Part shown: positions 1 to 7,606 of the stretch, piece after piece | Layout: each line of letters starts with the position of its first letter | Numbering within the stretch: position 1 is the first letter of the stretch | Assembly: GCA_937884755.1 (NCBI GenBank) | Contig: CAKZYJ010000452.1 | Location: 1 to 47,721, forward strand | DNA: 47,721 nt | DNA from: an uncultured Flammeovirgaceae bacterium | GTDB lineage: Bacteria > Bacteroidota > Bacteroidia > Cytophagales > Cyclobacteriaceae | Direction of reading: 5' to 3' | Notes under the pieces: generated by a model | What the model saw: the letters and a program-made list of their open reading frames with translations, nothing else | Told to the model about the DNA's origin: nothing | The model's database searches: none | Made by a program: the position numbers and the translations under genes

Positions 1-1138
1 CCGCCGCGGCAGCTCCCTTTAGCACAGTCATACTTTCAATATCGTCGGGGTTGATACTACTTAGTCCATCGCCTCCATCGGAGTTGTTACCAGTACGGTT
101 GCCAATGGCCGCATCGTCTCCCCGGTTACCGGCGGTTACTCCAAAGTTAGAGTTATCAATGGGCACTCCGTTTACTACAATCAGTGGACTGTTTTGCCCG
201 GCAAACGAAGACTGCCCCCGAATCCGGATTTTACTAGTTCCGGCCGACCCCGTTGCCTGCGAGGATATGTTTACCCCCGCGATTTTTCCTTGCAGGGCAT
301 TCATAAAGTTAGTCGTACGGTTGACGGTAATCTCTTCCGGTTCTACCGTAGCGGTAGCGTAGCCTAGCTTCTTGGCTTCCTTCTTGATACCCAACGCGGT
401 TACTACTACTTCACCTAGTTCGGTTACATCGGGACTTAGGCTTACATTAATGGTAGATCTCCCGTTAATTTCTACTTCCATTACGGTATAGCCCACGGAA
501 GAAAATACAAGGGTGGTAGCATCATCCGGAGCGGTAAGCTGGTAGTTACCATCAATATCGGTTACGGTACCTACGGTTGTATTTTTCACCAGCACGTTTA
601 CCCCCGGTAGCGGTTCGTTGGCCTCATCGGTTACGGTTCCGGAAACATTCTGCTCCAGAACCGTAATATCACGCACTCCGGTAGCGGCTCTTGCTAGCAG
701 ATTAGTTGGGGGAGTTAATGCGCTCTTCTCTTTCGCGTGGGGATTGTTCCTCTCCAGTTTAGGTACTGCTTTGGTTTTAGCATCGGCGGAGCGGATAAGG
801 TAGAAACTGGCGTTAAGCTTCTGATACCTTAGTTGATGAGGGTGTAGCACGTAGTCGAGACGCTCTTCCAGGGTAGCGCTTTTCTCGGTGGTTGGAACCA
901 CGTACTTATCCTTCACATCCTGATCGGCGTAGCCAAAGTTAATAGCGTAACTACTTTCCAGCTCCTTCAGCCACTGGGTAAGCAGCACCTGCTTCTTTCC
1001 GGGTTGATCAGGGCGGTACTGAGCTGATACGTCTTCGGCCAAAGCTACCGGTGACTGGGCACTTACCGATGAATAAACCCACAGTACGCCTAGCAGCAGC
1101 GAGAGGGTTTTTCTTAAAAAGGTTGTTGATCGGTTCAT
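1..1138 (-). CDS. SusC/RagA-family TonB-dependent outer-membrane receptor, N-terminal part (runs off left edge)
   Basis: Outer-membrane TonB-linked transporter of the SusC/RagA type, which normally imports oligosaccharides or peptides with a SusD lipoprotein. Only about 379 residues are present; the barrel lies outside the window. Translating the minus strand from the ATG at 1138 gives, in order: a signal peptide; an STN-like region (LTQWLKELESSYAINFGYAD); a carboxypeptidase-regulatory-like beta domain (VSGTVTDEANEPLPGVNVLV); the SusC-type segment GEVVVTALGIKKEAKKLGYA; and the plug, ending at the window edge in IESMTVLKGAAAA. It starts 40 bp after the FecR gene in the same direction, so it is the likely target of the FecI/FecR pair upstream. 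The STN domain fits a receptor that signals to FecR. The substrate cannot be told from this part. Family assignment is strong. Confidence 0.93.
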   Translation of the reverse strand, partial: MNRSTTFLRKTLSLLLGVLWVYSSVSAQSPVALAEDVSAQYRPDQPGKKQVLLTQWLKELESSYAINFGYADQDVKDKYVVPTTEKSATLEERLDYVLHPHQLRYQKLNASFYLIRSADAKTKAVPKLERNNPHAKEKSALTPPTNLLARAATGVRDITVLEQNVSGTVTDEANEPLPGVNVLVKNTTVGTVTDIDGNYQLTAPDDATTLVFSSVGYTVMEVEINGRSTINVSLSPDVTELGEVVVTALGIKKEAKKLGYATATVEPEEITVNRTTNFMNALQGKIAGVNISSQATGSAGTSKIRIRGQSSFAGQNSPLIVVNGVPIDNSNFGVTAGNRGDDAAIGNRTGNNSDGGDGLSSINPDDIESMTVLKGAAAA

Positions 1139-1178
1139 CATAGGTTGAAGGTTTAGGAGTAAAAAAAATATTGGTCTG

Positions 1179-2171
1179 TCACGGTCGGATCTGTATGTAG
1201 ATCGACTGATTATCTTGATTGATCGTGAGCTTATAAGTAATAGCGAGTGCTTCCAGTAGCACGTTTAAGTCCCCATTTGGCACAGTGGCTGTAAAAGTGG
1301 CAGAATCGGGTACGTTAACACTGCTGTCAATAACTACCGCTTTATTGTGGCGATCTTCTATCCAGTCTAAAATTTCGGGTAACGAAGCTTGCTCAAACGA
1401 AGCTTCATCTTCCAGCCAGGAGGTATACAACTGCGGGTTCACCTGCTTGCTCAGCAGCACCGAATCCTGAGCCGAAACTTCCACAAAATCGCCGGGTTGC
1501 ATTTGAATGGAAGACTGTTGAGGCGAAATTACTTTCACCCGTCCAGAAGATAGCACTACCTGCGTACTTCTCTCCCCTTCGGTCACACTAAAGGTTGTTC
1601 CCAACACTTCAACTGTAGCGGTACTGGTATACACCGTAAACCGAGTGGGTTCTCCTGCCGAATTATTCTTTTTCTCTACCTGAAAAAATCCTTCACCCGA
1701 GAGATGCACTTGACGATGACCATCATCAGTAGCTTGGTACGAAGCCGAAGAGTAGGCATTCAGCGTGAGCGACGAACCGTCTGGTAGCGTATAGACACCT
1801 CTCTCTGCTTCGGTCTGCCAGGTTTGGGTCGGAGAGCTTTGGGTAAGCCAGAAAACAAGTGCGCCACTTAGTAGTATCAAACCACCCCACACAGCAGCGG
1901 CCCGTAGCCAGCGAGGTTGCTGCGGTTTACCTAGCGTTTGAACATGAACCTTCTTCCATACATCAACAAAGTGCTGATTCTGTTCTAGCTCAGGAGTGAA
2001 TTCCAGCAGTTGAACAATCCTAATAGCTTCTTTTACCTCGGAATGCTTCTCAGGATGCTCTAGCAGCCATTTTGACCAAAATTTCTGAGCGGATGTATCT
2101 TGGCCCAGAACCCAACGTTGAAAATAAGAATCCTGGGCTAGCTCAGCGGCAGAATAGTGAGCGTAGTTCAT
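1179..2171 (-). CDS. FecR-type transmembrane anti-sigma regulator
   Basis: Inner-membrane regulator that holds, and on signal from a TonB receptor activates, a FecI-type sigma factor. Order: cytoplasmic N-terminal segment (about 1-88), one membrane segment (about 91-110), a periplasmic FecR beta domain beginning near VYTLPDGSSLTLNAYSSAS (about 127-250), and a C-terminal DUF4974-like STN-contact domain (about 257-330, including LPEILDWIEDRHNKAVVID). The length of 330 aa is normal. It lies 146 bp after the sigma gene and 40 bp before the SusC-like receptor, the standard Bacteroidota cell-surface signalling order. The ATG at 2171 is the first in the frame. FecR membership is near certain; the inducing ligand is unknown. 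Confidence 0.95.
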   Translation of the reverse strand: MNYAHYSAAELAQDSYFQRWVLGQDTSAQKFWSKWLLEHPEKHSEVKEAIRIVQLLEFTPELEQNQHFVDVWKKVHVQTLGKPQQPRWLRAAAVWGGLILLSGALVFWLTQSSPTQTWQTEAERGVYTLPDGSSLTLNAYSSASYQATDDGHRQVHLSGEGFFQVEKKNNSAGEPTRFTVYTSTATVEVLGTTFSVTEGERSTQVVLSSGRVKVISPQQSSIQMQPGDFVEVSAQDSVLLSKQVNPQLYTSWLEDEASFEQASLPEILDWIEDRHNKAVVIDSSVNVPDSATFTATVPNGDLNVLLEALAITYKLTINQDNQSIYIQIRP

Positions 2172-2317
2172 GGTTGTTGTATTGTAGTACTAGTAAGAGC
2201 CGCTCAGCAGCAAAATCTCATCAAAAAACTTAGCTTATTTTCAACTTTTACAGTATCGATAATTATTTATCCTAACTGCTAAATATTTGACAACAAAAAC
2301 TTTTTTTCTTTGAACTA

Positions 2318-2944
2318 TCAGAAAAGCTTAGTGACGATAAGTAGAAGAATAGACTTGATAGATGCTTTACGAAGTAGGATCAGTGATTTAGAGATGAGAT
2401 TATACACTGCTTCAATCCTAATCGACATGCGCTCGGCAATTTCTTCGTTCTTGAGGTTCTCAAAAAATTTCAGTTGTACGGCTTGCCGCTGCCGCTTGGT
2501 AAGTGCTTGTAAAGCTCGGTATACTTGCTCCTTTTTCTCCTGATTAATTTCCTCAGTAATCAACTGTTGATCGGTACCTTCTTCGGTAATAGCCAGCATA
2601 TATGTCTCTTCCAGTGAGGAACTTTGTTGTTGCGCTATGGTTCGGTGTATTCTTCTTTTCAGAGCCACCCATAAATAGTACTTGATGGAGTTGGTATCCG
2701 ATAGCGTACTACGGTGGTTCCAGATGTAGACAAACAAGTCCTGAATACAGTCCTTTACAATTTCCGTATCATGGCAGGTCCGCAGACCCTGCGAAAACAG
2801 TATGGGAAAAAATTTCTGATAGATCAGCGCAAATGAAGCCGCATCACCCGATTTAAAATCCTGCCATAGCTCAGCTTCCAATCCAACCTCGTTGGTTGTA
2901 TCATCCTGAGTAGGTTCACTGATTTTAGATAGGTTGGATTGCAT
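2318..2944 (-). CDS. FecI-type ECF RNA polymerase sigma factor
   Basis: Sigma-70 family ECF factor of 208 aa. Region 2 spans about residues 40-110, with the core-binding segment DTEIVKDCIQDLFVYIW. Region 4 spans about 145-200, with the helix-turn-helix LKNEEIAERMSIRIEAVYNL. It is the first gene of a minus-strand set sigma / FecR / SusC-like receptor, so the expected job is to transcribe the receptor when FecR passes on the signal. Its region 4.2 lacks the KY[KR]C motif shared by the three other ECF factors in this window, placing it in a different subgroup. It is divergent from the radical-SAM gene, with 191 bp between the starts. Confidence 0.93.
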   Translation of the reverse strand: MQSNLSKISEPTQDDTTNEVGLEAELWQDFKSGDAASFALIYQKFFPILFSQGLRTCHDTEIVKDCIQDLFVYIWNHRSTLSDTNSIKYYLWVALKRRIHRTIAQQQSSSLEETYMLAITEEGTDQQLITEEINQEKKEQVYRALQALTKRQRQAVQLKFFENLKNEEIAERMSIRIEAVYNLISKSLILLRKASIKSILLLIVTKLF

Positions 2945-3098
2945 ATATCTTCAGCAGCGAGATATGTATTAATCTACTCAAAGATTAGCCAATTTTCAAA
3001 AACAACTTTAATTTGATAGCTAAATTTAGTTTCCCCTTAAATTTCAAACCAGTACTCTACCTGCTTGATATAATTTGGATAAAGACACTTCATCTAAT

Positions 3099-3126
3099 AT
3101 ACTTTTTTTAAGTATAAAATACTTAA
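3099..3126. promoter_or_regulatory. overlapping palindromes upstream of the radical-SAM/DUF4130 pair
   Basis: Two overlapping inverted repeats lie directly before the ATG at 3136. The first is ATACTT-N5-AAGTAT at 3099-3115. The second is the perfect 19-bp TTAAGTAT-AAA-ATACTTAA at 3108-3126. The first form recurs with the same arms and spacing upstream of the umuD-like gene (10855-10871). The position close to the start suits a repressor operator. The binding protein is unknown. Confidence 0.55.
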
Positions 3127-3135
3127 TATTGGAAT

Positions 3136-4380
3136 ATGATTGAACGAATTGATGAGAAATTAGCCATTCTGGCCGATGCGGCCAAATACGATGTGAGCTG
3201 TGCTTCTAGCGGTAGTTACCGAAAAAATAGTAAGGATGGATTGGGTAATTCCCAAGGAATGGGTATCTGCCACACCTATACACAAGACGGGCGCTGCGTT
3301 TCGCTGCTGAAAATTTTGCTGACTAACTACTGTATTTTTGACTGTGCCTATTGCGTGAGCCGTCGGTCAAATGATGTGAAGCGAGCCGCTTTTACTGTGC
3401 AGGAAGTTGTTAATTTAACGATCAATTTTTACCAACGAAATTACATTGAAGGGCTTTTTTTAAGCTCAGGAATTTTTAAGAATGCCGACTATACAATGGA
3501 GCGGTTGGTACGAATTGCCAAGAAGCTACGCACCGAACATAAATTCAATGGCTACATTCACTTGAAGGCTATTCCGGGAGCCAGCGATGAGTTGATGCAC
3601 GAAGCAGGTTTGCACGCCGACCGACTCAGCGTGAACTTGGAAATTCCTTCAGAAGAAAGTCTCAAGAAGGTAGCACCGGAGAAAGATTATGCTTCGGCTT
3701 ACCAGCCCATGAATTATCTGGCCGAATCTATCACTGGCTACCAGGAAGAAAAGAAAACCCTTCGTTCGGCTCCTACATTTGCCCCCGGTGGCCAGAGCAC
3801 CCAACTGGTAGTGGGAGCTACCCCGGAGAACGACTATCGTATTTTGCATCTAGCTAATAGCTTATATCAACATCAGCAACTGCGGCGGGTGTATTATTCC
3901 GGCTACGTACCTATTAGCAACGACCAACGATTACCGATGCTGCATAGCCCACCCCTGGTTCGGGAGAATCGGTTGTACCAGGCAGACTGGTTACTTCGTT
4001 TTTACGGATTTGATGTGAATGAACTGGTAGATGACCAGCATCCTGACCTGGATCAGGAGGTTGACCCCAAACTAGGGTATGCTCTACGACACCCAGAGCA
4101 ATTTCCAGTAGATGTAAATACGGCACCCTACGAATTAATCTTGCGGATTCCGGGCATAGGGGTAAAATCAGCCCAAAAGATTGTACAAGCCCGGCGGTTT
4201 GGCAAGCTTCGGGCTGAACATCTGCGGAAGATTGGTATTGTCTGGAAGCGAGCCCGCTACTTTCTAATTACGGCTGAGCCGGATTTTCGCTGGCTGGGTT
4301 TTGATCCTGACCATCTGAAGCAACGTATCTTAAGCGAGCGTTCTCGCAAGCACTCATCCCAGCTAGCCCTGTTCAAATAG
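3136..4380 (+). CDS. putative DNA modification/repair radical SAM protein (TIGR03916-like)
   Basis: Radical S-adenosylmethionine enzyme of 414 aa. The iron-sulfur triad is CX3CX2C at C66, C70 and C73 (CIFDCAYC). Near the C-terminus (about 330-370) there is a helix-hairpin-helix DNA-binding segment, LILRIPGIGVKSAQKIVQAR. This combination matches the family annotated as 'putative DNA modification/repair radical SAM protein', usually encoded next to a DUF4130/uracil-glycosylase-type partner. Here the partner follows after one base (ATG at 4382), so the two are surely co-transcribed. The reaction is not established for the family; action on damaged or modified DNA is the general proposal. An ATACTT-N5-AAGTAT palindrome just upstream is shared with umuDC and suggests damage-responsive control. 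Confidence 0.9.
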   Translation: MIERIDEKLAILADAAKYDVSCASSGSYRKNSKDGLGNSQGMGICHTYTQDGRCVSLLKILLTNYCIFDCAYCVSRRSNDVKRAAFTVQEVVNLTINFYQRNYIEGLFLSSGIFKNADYTMERLVRIAKKLRTEHKFNGYIHLKAIPGASDELMHEAGLHADRLSVNLEIPSEESLKKVAPEKDYASAYQPMNYLAESITGYQEEKKTLRSAPTFAPGGQSTQLVVGATPENDYRILHLANSLYQHQQLRRVYYSGYVPISNDQRLPMLHSPPLVRENRLYQADWLLRFYGFDVNELVDDQHPDLDQEVDPKLGYALRHPEQFPVDVNTAPYELILRIPGIGVKSAQKIVQARRFGKLRAEHLRKIGIVWKRARYFLITAEPDFRWLGFDPDHLKQRILSERSRKHSSQLALFK

Positions 4381-4381
4381 T

Positions 4382-5128
4382 ATGACTTTCACCTACGATG
4401 GATCATTTGAAGGCTTGCTATCGGCTATTTTTGAAAGCTTTCGGATAAAAGCGGCTGCCGAAGAAATTGTAGAGGAGAGCAGTTTTCAGCCCGGCCTATT
4501 CGGCAATCCGGTATTCGTCCCGTCCAACCGTGCGCAAAGTCAGCGAGTAAAAGCGGGTCTAAGCCAACGTTGCGGACCGAAGGCAGTAGAGATGTTGTAC
4601 CACGCCTTTTTGTCGGAACAACCGCAGGTAGAAATGCTAATTTACCGTTTCGTAAAACTAACCGTAAGTAGTCCAGAGAATATACTAGATAATTTTCGCG
4701 AACCGGTCGTTCTGCAATTACATCGTATTCAAAAGCAGATTCACCGAGAGGTACACCGCATGCACGCCTTCGTCCGCTTTCAGCAAACTGAAGATGGCTT
4801 ATTCATCGCTTTAATTACTCCTGATTTTAATGTACTACCCTTGCTACCTCCTCACTTTACAGAACGCTATCCGGCCTTTCGCTGGCTAATATATGATGCT
4901 AAGCGGAAATACGGCCTGTACTACGAGCCACATCAGTACCACTTTGTCACCTTATCTTTCGCTCAGCAGCGAACAATTTCGGAAGAGTTACTCACCACCG
5001 CTGAGAAGGATTATCAGCAATTGTGGCAAACGTACTTCCGGAGTGTGGATATTCCCGAGCGGCGCAATCTCAAACTACACTTGCAGCACGTGCCCAAACG
5101 GTTCTTGAAGTATTTAGTAGAGATATAA
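4382..5128 (+). CDS. DUF4130 / TIGR03915-like probable DNA metabolism protein
   Basis: A 248-aa protein matching in character the DUF4130 family found beside the radical-SAM repair protein. Typical features are an opening that resembles FTYDGSFEGLLSAIFESF, a central helical part (about 85-150), and a C-terminal YYEPHQYHFVTLSFA to RRNLKLHLQHVPKRFLKYLV block. In many bacteria this domain is fused to a family-4-type uracil-DNA glycosylase. Here the protein ends after the DUF4130 part and no glycosylase domain or gene follows. It begins one base after the radical-SAM stop, so translation is probably coupled. Function is unknown; a role in DNA repair or modification is inferred from the linkage. 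Confidence 0.87.
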   Translation: MTFTYDGSFEGLLSAIFESFRIKAAAEEIVEESSFQPGLFGNPVFVPSNRAQSQRVKAGLSQRCGPKAVEMLYHAFLSEQPQVEMLIYRFVKLTVSSPENILDNFREPVVLQLHRIQKQIHREVHRMHAFVRFQQTEDGLFIALITPDFNVLPLLPPHFTERYPAFRWLIYDAKRKYGLYYEPHQYHFVTLSFAQQRTISEELLTTAEKDYQQLWQTYFRSVDIPERRNLKLHLQHVPKRFLKYLVEI

Positions 5129-5130
5129 CC

Positions 5131-5170
5131 TTGATATACTCTTAGTAATCGGTTTTCTATAGTATATCAA
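5131..5170. repeat. 10-bp perfect inverted repeat downstream of the radical-SAM operon
   Basis: TTGATATACT (5131-5140) and its exact complement AGTATATCAA (5161-5170) enclose a 20-base loop, starting 3 bases after the DUF4130 stop codon. There is no T-run after it, so it is not a textbook intrinsic terminator. It could be an mRNA-stabilising hairpin or a protein-binding site. Its arms contain the same ATACT/AGTAT core as the palindromes upstream of the operon. Confidence 0.5.
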
Positions 5171-5408
5171 ATCAGTAGCCAACCGGCTTATTGCGCTAGC
5201 CATAAATTCACAATCGTTTCTGACCAAGACCTCTTTTTAACTGCGCCATTCCCACTATCAAGTTCTCAATTTGACGAGATGCCGATGGGTAAGATATTGC
5301 AGCATCTCCGTTTTTTACAATAGATTTTTCTAAGAATTTCTCTATATTATTAGTGAATTGAGGTGACATTCCAGGAATACAGCTACTAACCTATACCATA
5401 ACCTACTT

Positions 5409-5963
5409 ATGAAGGATAACGAAACTATAGCTCGTATTCGGGAAGGCGATCAGGGTGTTACCAGTCAGATTTACCAACGGTATCGGCAAGAGTTTATCCG
5501 GTGGATGCAGAAAAAGTATCACTGTTCGGAAGATGACGCCCGGGAAATGTACCAGTGCGCGTTTTTTGCCTTCTATAATCAGATCAAGAGCGGTAAGCTC
5601 ACACATATTACGGCATCTATTAAAACTTACCTGTTTGGTATAGGAAAAAACAAACTGCACGAACAGCAGCGGAGTAATGTCCGCTACGAATATAGTATTG
5701 ATGAAGAAAAAGTTAGTAATTATGATGAAGATGCTACTCGGAAACAAGAAAAGGAGATACAGTACCGTCAGATTGAGCAGGCTCTACAGCAGTTAGATCC
5801 GCCTCATCGCCAAATGTTGATCATGGTTTACTATGAAAACCGGTCGATGGAGTATATTGCTAACAAGCTTGGCTATAAGAACGCGGCATCCACCAAGAAC
5901 CAGAAGTACAAGTGTATGAAGCGTATTAGGGAAATGCTTGAAACAACTAAGAAAGTAGATTAA
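5409..5963 (+). CDS. ECF sigma factor of CHAT-linked module 1
   Basis: Sigma-70 family ECF factor, 184 aa. Region 2 is about residues 20-90, with DDAREMYQCAFFAFYNQIKS as the core-contact helix. Region 4 is about 115-175, with YENRSMEYIANKLGYKNAAS as the helix-turn-helix, followed by NQKYKCMKRIREML. The last motif (KYKC) is shared with the ECF factors at 14050 and 24349. The next gene, encoding a membrane anti-sigma-like TPR protein, overlaps the stop by one base (TAATG), implying coupled translation. A direct repeat TAACCTA-N5-TAACCTA (5387-5405) lies just before the ATG. Role inferred: sigma of a module whose other parts are the TPR anti-sigma protein and the convergent CHAT gene. Confidence 0.92.
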   Translation: MKDNETIARIREGDQGVTSQIYQRYRQEFIRWMQKKYHCSEDDAREMYQCAFFAFYNQIKSGKLTHITASIKTYLFGIGKNKLHEQQRSNVRYEYSIDEEKVSNYDEDATRKQEKEIQYRQIEQALQQLDPPHRQMLIMVYYENRSMEYIANKLGYKNAASTKNQKYKCMKRIREMLETTKKVD

Positions 5964-6715
5964 TGGAGAAGATTGACGATAGCACTATTCAACGCTACCT
6001 CGACGAAGAGATGACTGAAATAGAACGGCTAGAATTTGAGATGAAGATAAATGAGAGCGAAGCGTTACAGCAGAGGATAGCAGATTACCGCAGTATTACC
6101 GAAGGTATCCGGTACTATGGCGAGCAGGAAAATTGGCAGCAAATACGGCAACTAGAGGCTGAAGCCCGGGCTATTGAGGCCAAGTCTTATCAGCATCCCG
6201 TTTCAACAAAGTGGCTCTTACGGGGAGCCGCTGCTTCGTTGGTAATATTGATGATCGCTTTTCCTGTATACTGGCAGCAGGACCACCAGCGCTACGCCCG
6301 CTTATTTAACGAGCATTTTCAACCCTACCAAGCCTTAGGGGGAGCCACCCGTGGCAGCAGCGACGACGGATTTGTACTGCCCGAAGCCTTTGAAGCCTAC
6401 TACGAAAAAGACTACCCCCAGGCCATTGAACTATTTACCCAGGCTAGCACTCAGGAAGACCGTCCCTACGTATGGCTGTACCTTGGAAACGCCTACCTGA
6501 GCGACAAACAACCCGAAGAAGCGGTAAAGGCACTAAAGCAGGTTCTAACCTATCCCGACCTAGACCGCCGGACCGAACAACGTACCCACTGGTACTTAGG
6601 CTTGGCTTACCTGAAACTAAATAATGAGAGTGGTGCCCGCCGCCACTTTAGCTTGCTAGAAGATACCGAAGACTACGGCCCCCAGGCTCAAGATATACTA
6701 AAATCCATTTACTAA
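5963..6715 (+). CDS. anti-sigma-like single-pass membrane protein with periplasmic TPRs, module 1
   Basis: A 250-aa protein with a short acidic cytoplasmic domain (1-84; DSTIQRYLDEEMTEIERLEF is typical of Bacteroidota anti-sigma partners without a zinc site), one membrane helix (about 85-104, LLRGAAASLVILMIAFPVYW) and a C-terminal part of TPR-like helix pairs (about 140-245, e.g. AYYEKDYPQAIELFTQAS and WLYLGNAYLSDKQPEEAVKA). The basic residues before the helix and the lack of a signal peptide place the TPRs in the periplasm. It overlaps the sigma stop by one base, so it is the probable sigma regulator. Its architecture is the same as the protein at 14660. The cytoplasmic part binding sigma is inference; the TPR face may bind a peptide or the periplasmic CHAT protein. 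Confidence 0.85.
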   Translation: MEKIDDSTIQRYLDEEMTEIERLEFEMKINESEALQQRIADYRSITEGIRYYGEQENWQQIRQLEAEARAIEAKSYQHPVSTKWLLRGAAASLVILMIAFPVYWQQDHQRYARLFNEHFQPYQALGGATRGSSDDGFVLPEAFEAYYEKDYPQAIELFTQASTQEDRPYVWLYLGNAYLSDKQPEEAVKALKQVLTYPDLDRRTEQRTHWYLGLAYLKLNNESGARRHFSLLEDTEDYGPQAQDILKSIY

Positions 6716-6734
6716 CCTTAAACCTTTTACAATT

Positions 6735-7565
6735 ATGGGAAGCGGACGAGTTATTAGTGCTGAACCTAAATCATTGAAAAGAATATGTTTCCTTAACAAG
6801 GAGACTGATAACTTTTTAAGAAAGTTGAATCCTCCTAAAGAAGAGACTGAAAATTTCTTATCAGATTTTCGCTCACTCAGCCCTGATCTAAAGCAGTTTT
6901 TCTCAAAAATTCGCCCCCTTAGTTCTGAATCTGAAATTGATGTCATTTTCGCAGGTATCCATTCGCTTGCTACTAATAGCGATGGTGAAGAAAATATCAA
7001 GACTATGATTGAGGAGTATATTTCCAGTCAGAAAGCAACCTATAAAGACGAGCTTCAAATAGCAGAAGAAATAAAATTTAGGCTTACAAAATGCCTTCTC
7101 AACCAAGAGGCTAATCTGCTACAAAAAGTAGTAGATGAAAATAATCGGAGCTATCAGATTTCAGGTAATGACCCTATGCTTAGTAGTATAGGTTTTAAAG
7201 ACAATGAAGGATTTGATATCGCTCATATTGACGGTATACTATTAGATGACGAAACCGGCCAGCTTCAATACTTCGTAGCCAAGAGCAATGTGGTTAAGAA
7301 TTTTAAAAAGATTGAAGAAGGCAGTAAAGTTCACTTCATATGCCGATACAAAGGCGTTTGTGAAATAATACTTCATAAAAGAGAAGAGCATACCAATATT
7401 ATAGGTGACCTACACGTAGATGTAGATAATATACCAAGTACCGTAATGCGATTTGTAGAGGTTGATAAGGTGCTAGAAGCAGTAGAAGAGACGCCACTAC
7501 CCCGTTACAAGGTAGCTACAATAGAAGAGAAAGCCGCTGCCCCTGAGGAAGCCGTTGCTTCTTAA
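6735..7565 (+). CDS. unrecognised 276-aa protein, third gene of CHAT module 1
   Basis: I do not recognise this protein. It has no signal peptide or membrane segment. The first 90 residues are charged and repetitive in character: ETDNFLRKLNPPKEETENFL contains two related ETxNFL units. The middle (about 130-250) looks like a mixed alpha/beta or beta-rich domain, and the last 25 residues are a Glu/Ala/Pro-rich tail that is probably disordered. It follows the TPR anti-sigma gene by 19 bp in the same direction and converges with the CHAT gene (41-bp gap). Base composition looks more AT-rich than its neighbours, judged by eye. Its place suggests a module-specific effector, adaptor or CHAT substrate, but nothing in the sequence proves this. 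Module 2 has no homologue that I can see. Confidence 0.75.
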   Translation: MGSGRVISAEPKSLKRICFLNKETDNFLRKLNPPKEETENFLSDFRSLSPDLKQFFSKIRPLSSESEIDVIFAGIHSLATNSDGEENIKTMIEEYISSQKATYKDELQIAEEIKFRLTKCLLNQEANLLQKVVDENNRSYQISGNDPMLSSIGFKDNEGFDIAHIDGILLDDETGQLQYFVAKSNVVKNFKKIEEGSKVHFICRYKGVCEIILHKREEHTNIIGDLHVDVDNIPSTVMRFVEVDKVLEAVEETPLPRYKVATIEEKAAAPEEAVAS

Positions 7566-7606
7566 GCCTACCTTAGAAGCTTTTCATGGGCCGTTACATA
7601 TGTAAA

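Noticed and set aside
51-803. Plus-strand frames opposite the SusC-like gene
   Set aside because: The minus strand gives a continuous, well-known SusC signature through this stretch; the plus frames are its shadows.
5387-5405. TAACCTA direct repeat as the ECF promoter of module 1
   Set aside because: It lies too close to the ATG to be a -35 element unless the mRNA is leaderless, and no equivalent was found before the module 2 sigma gene.
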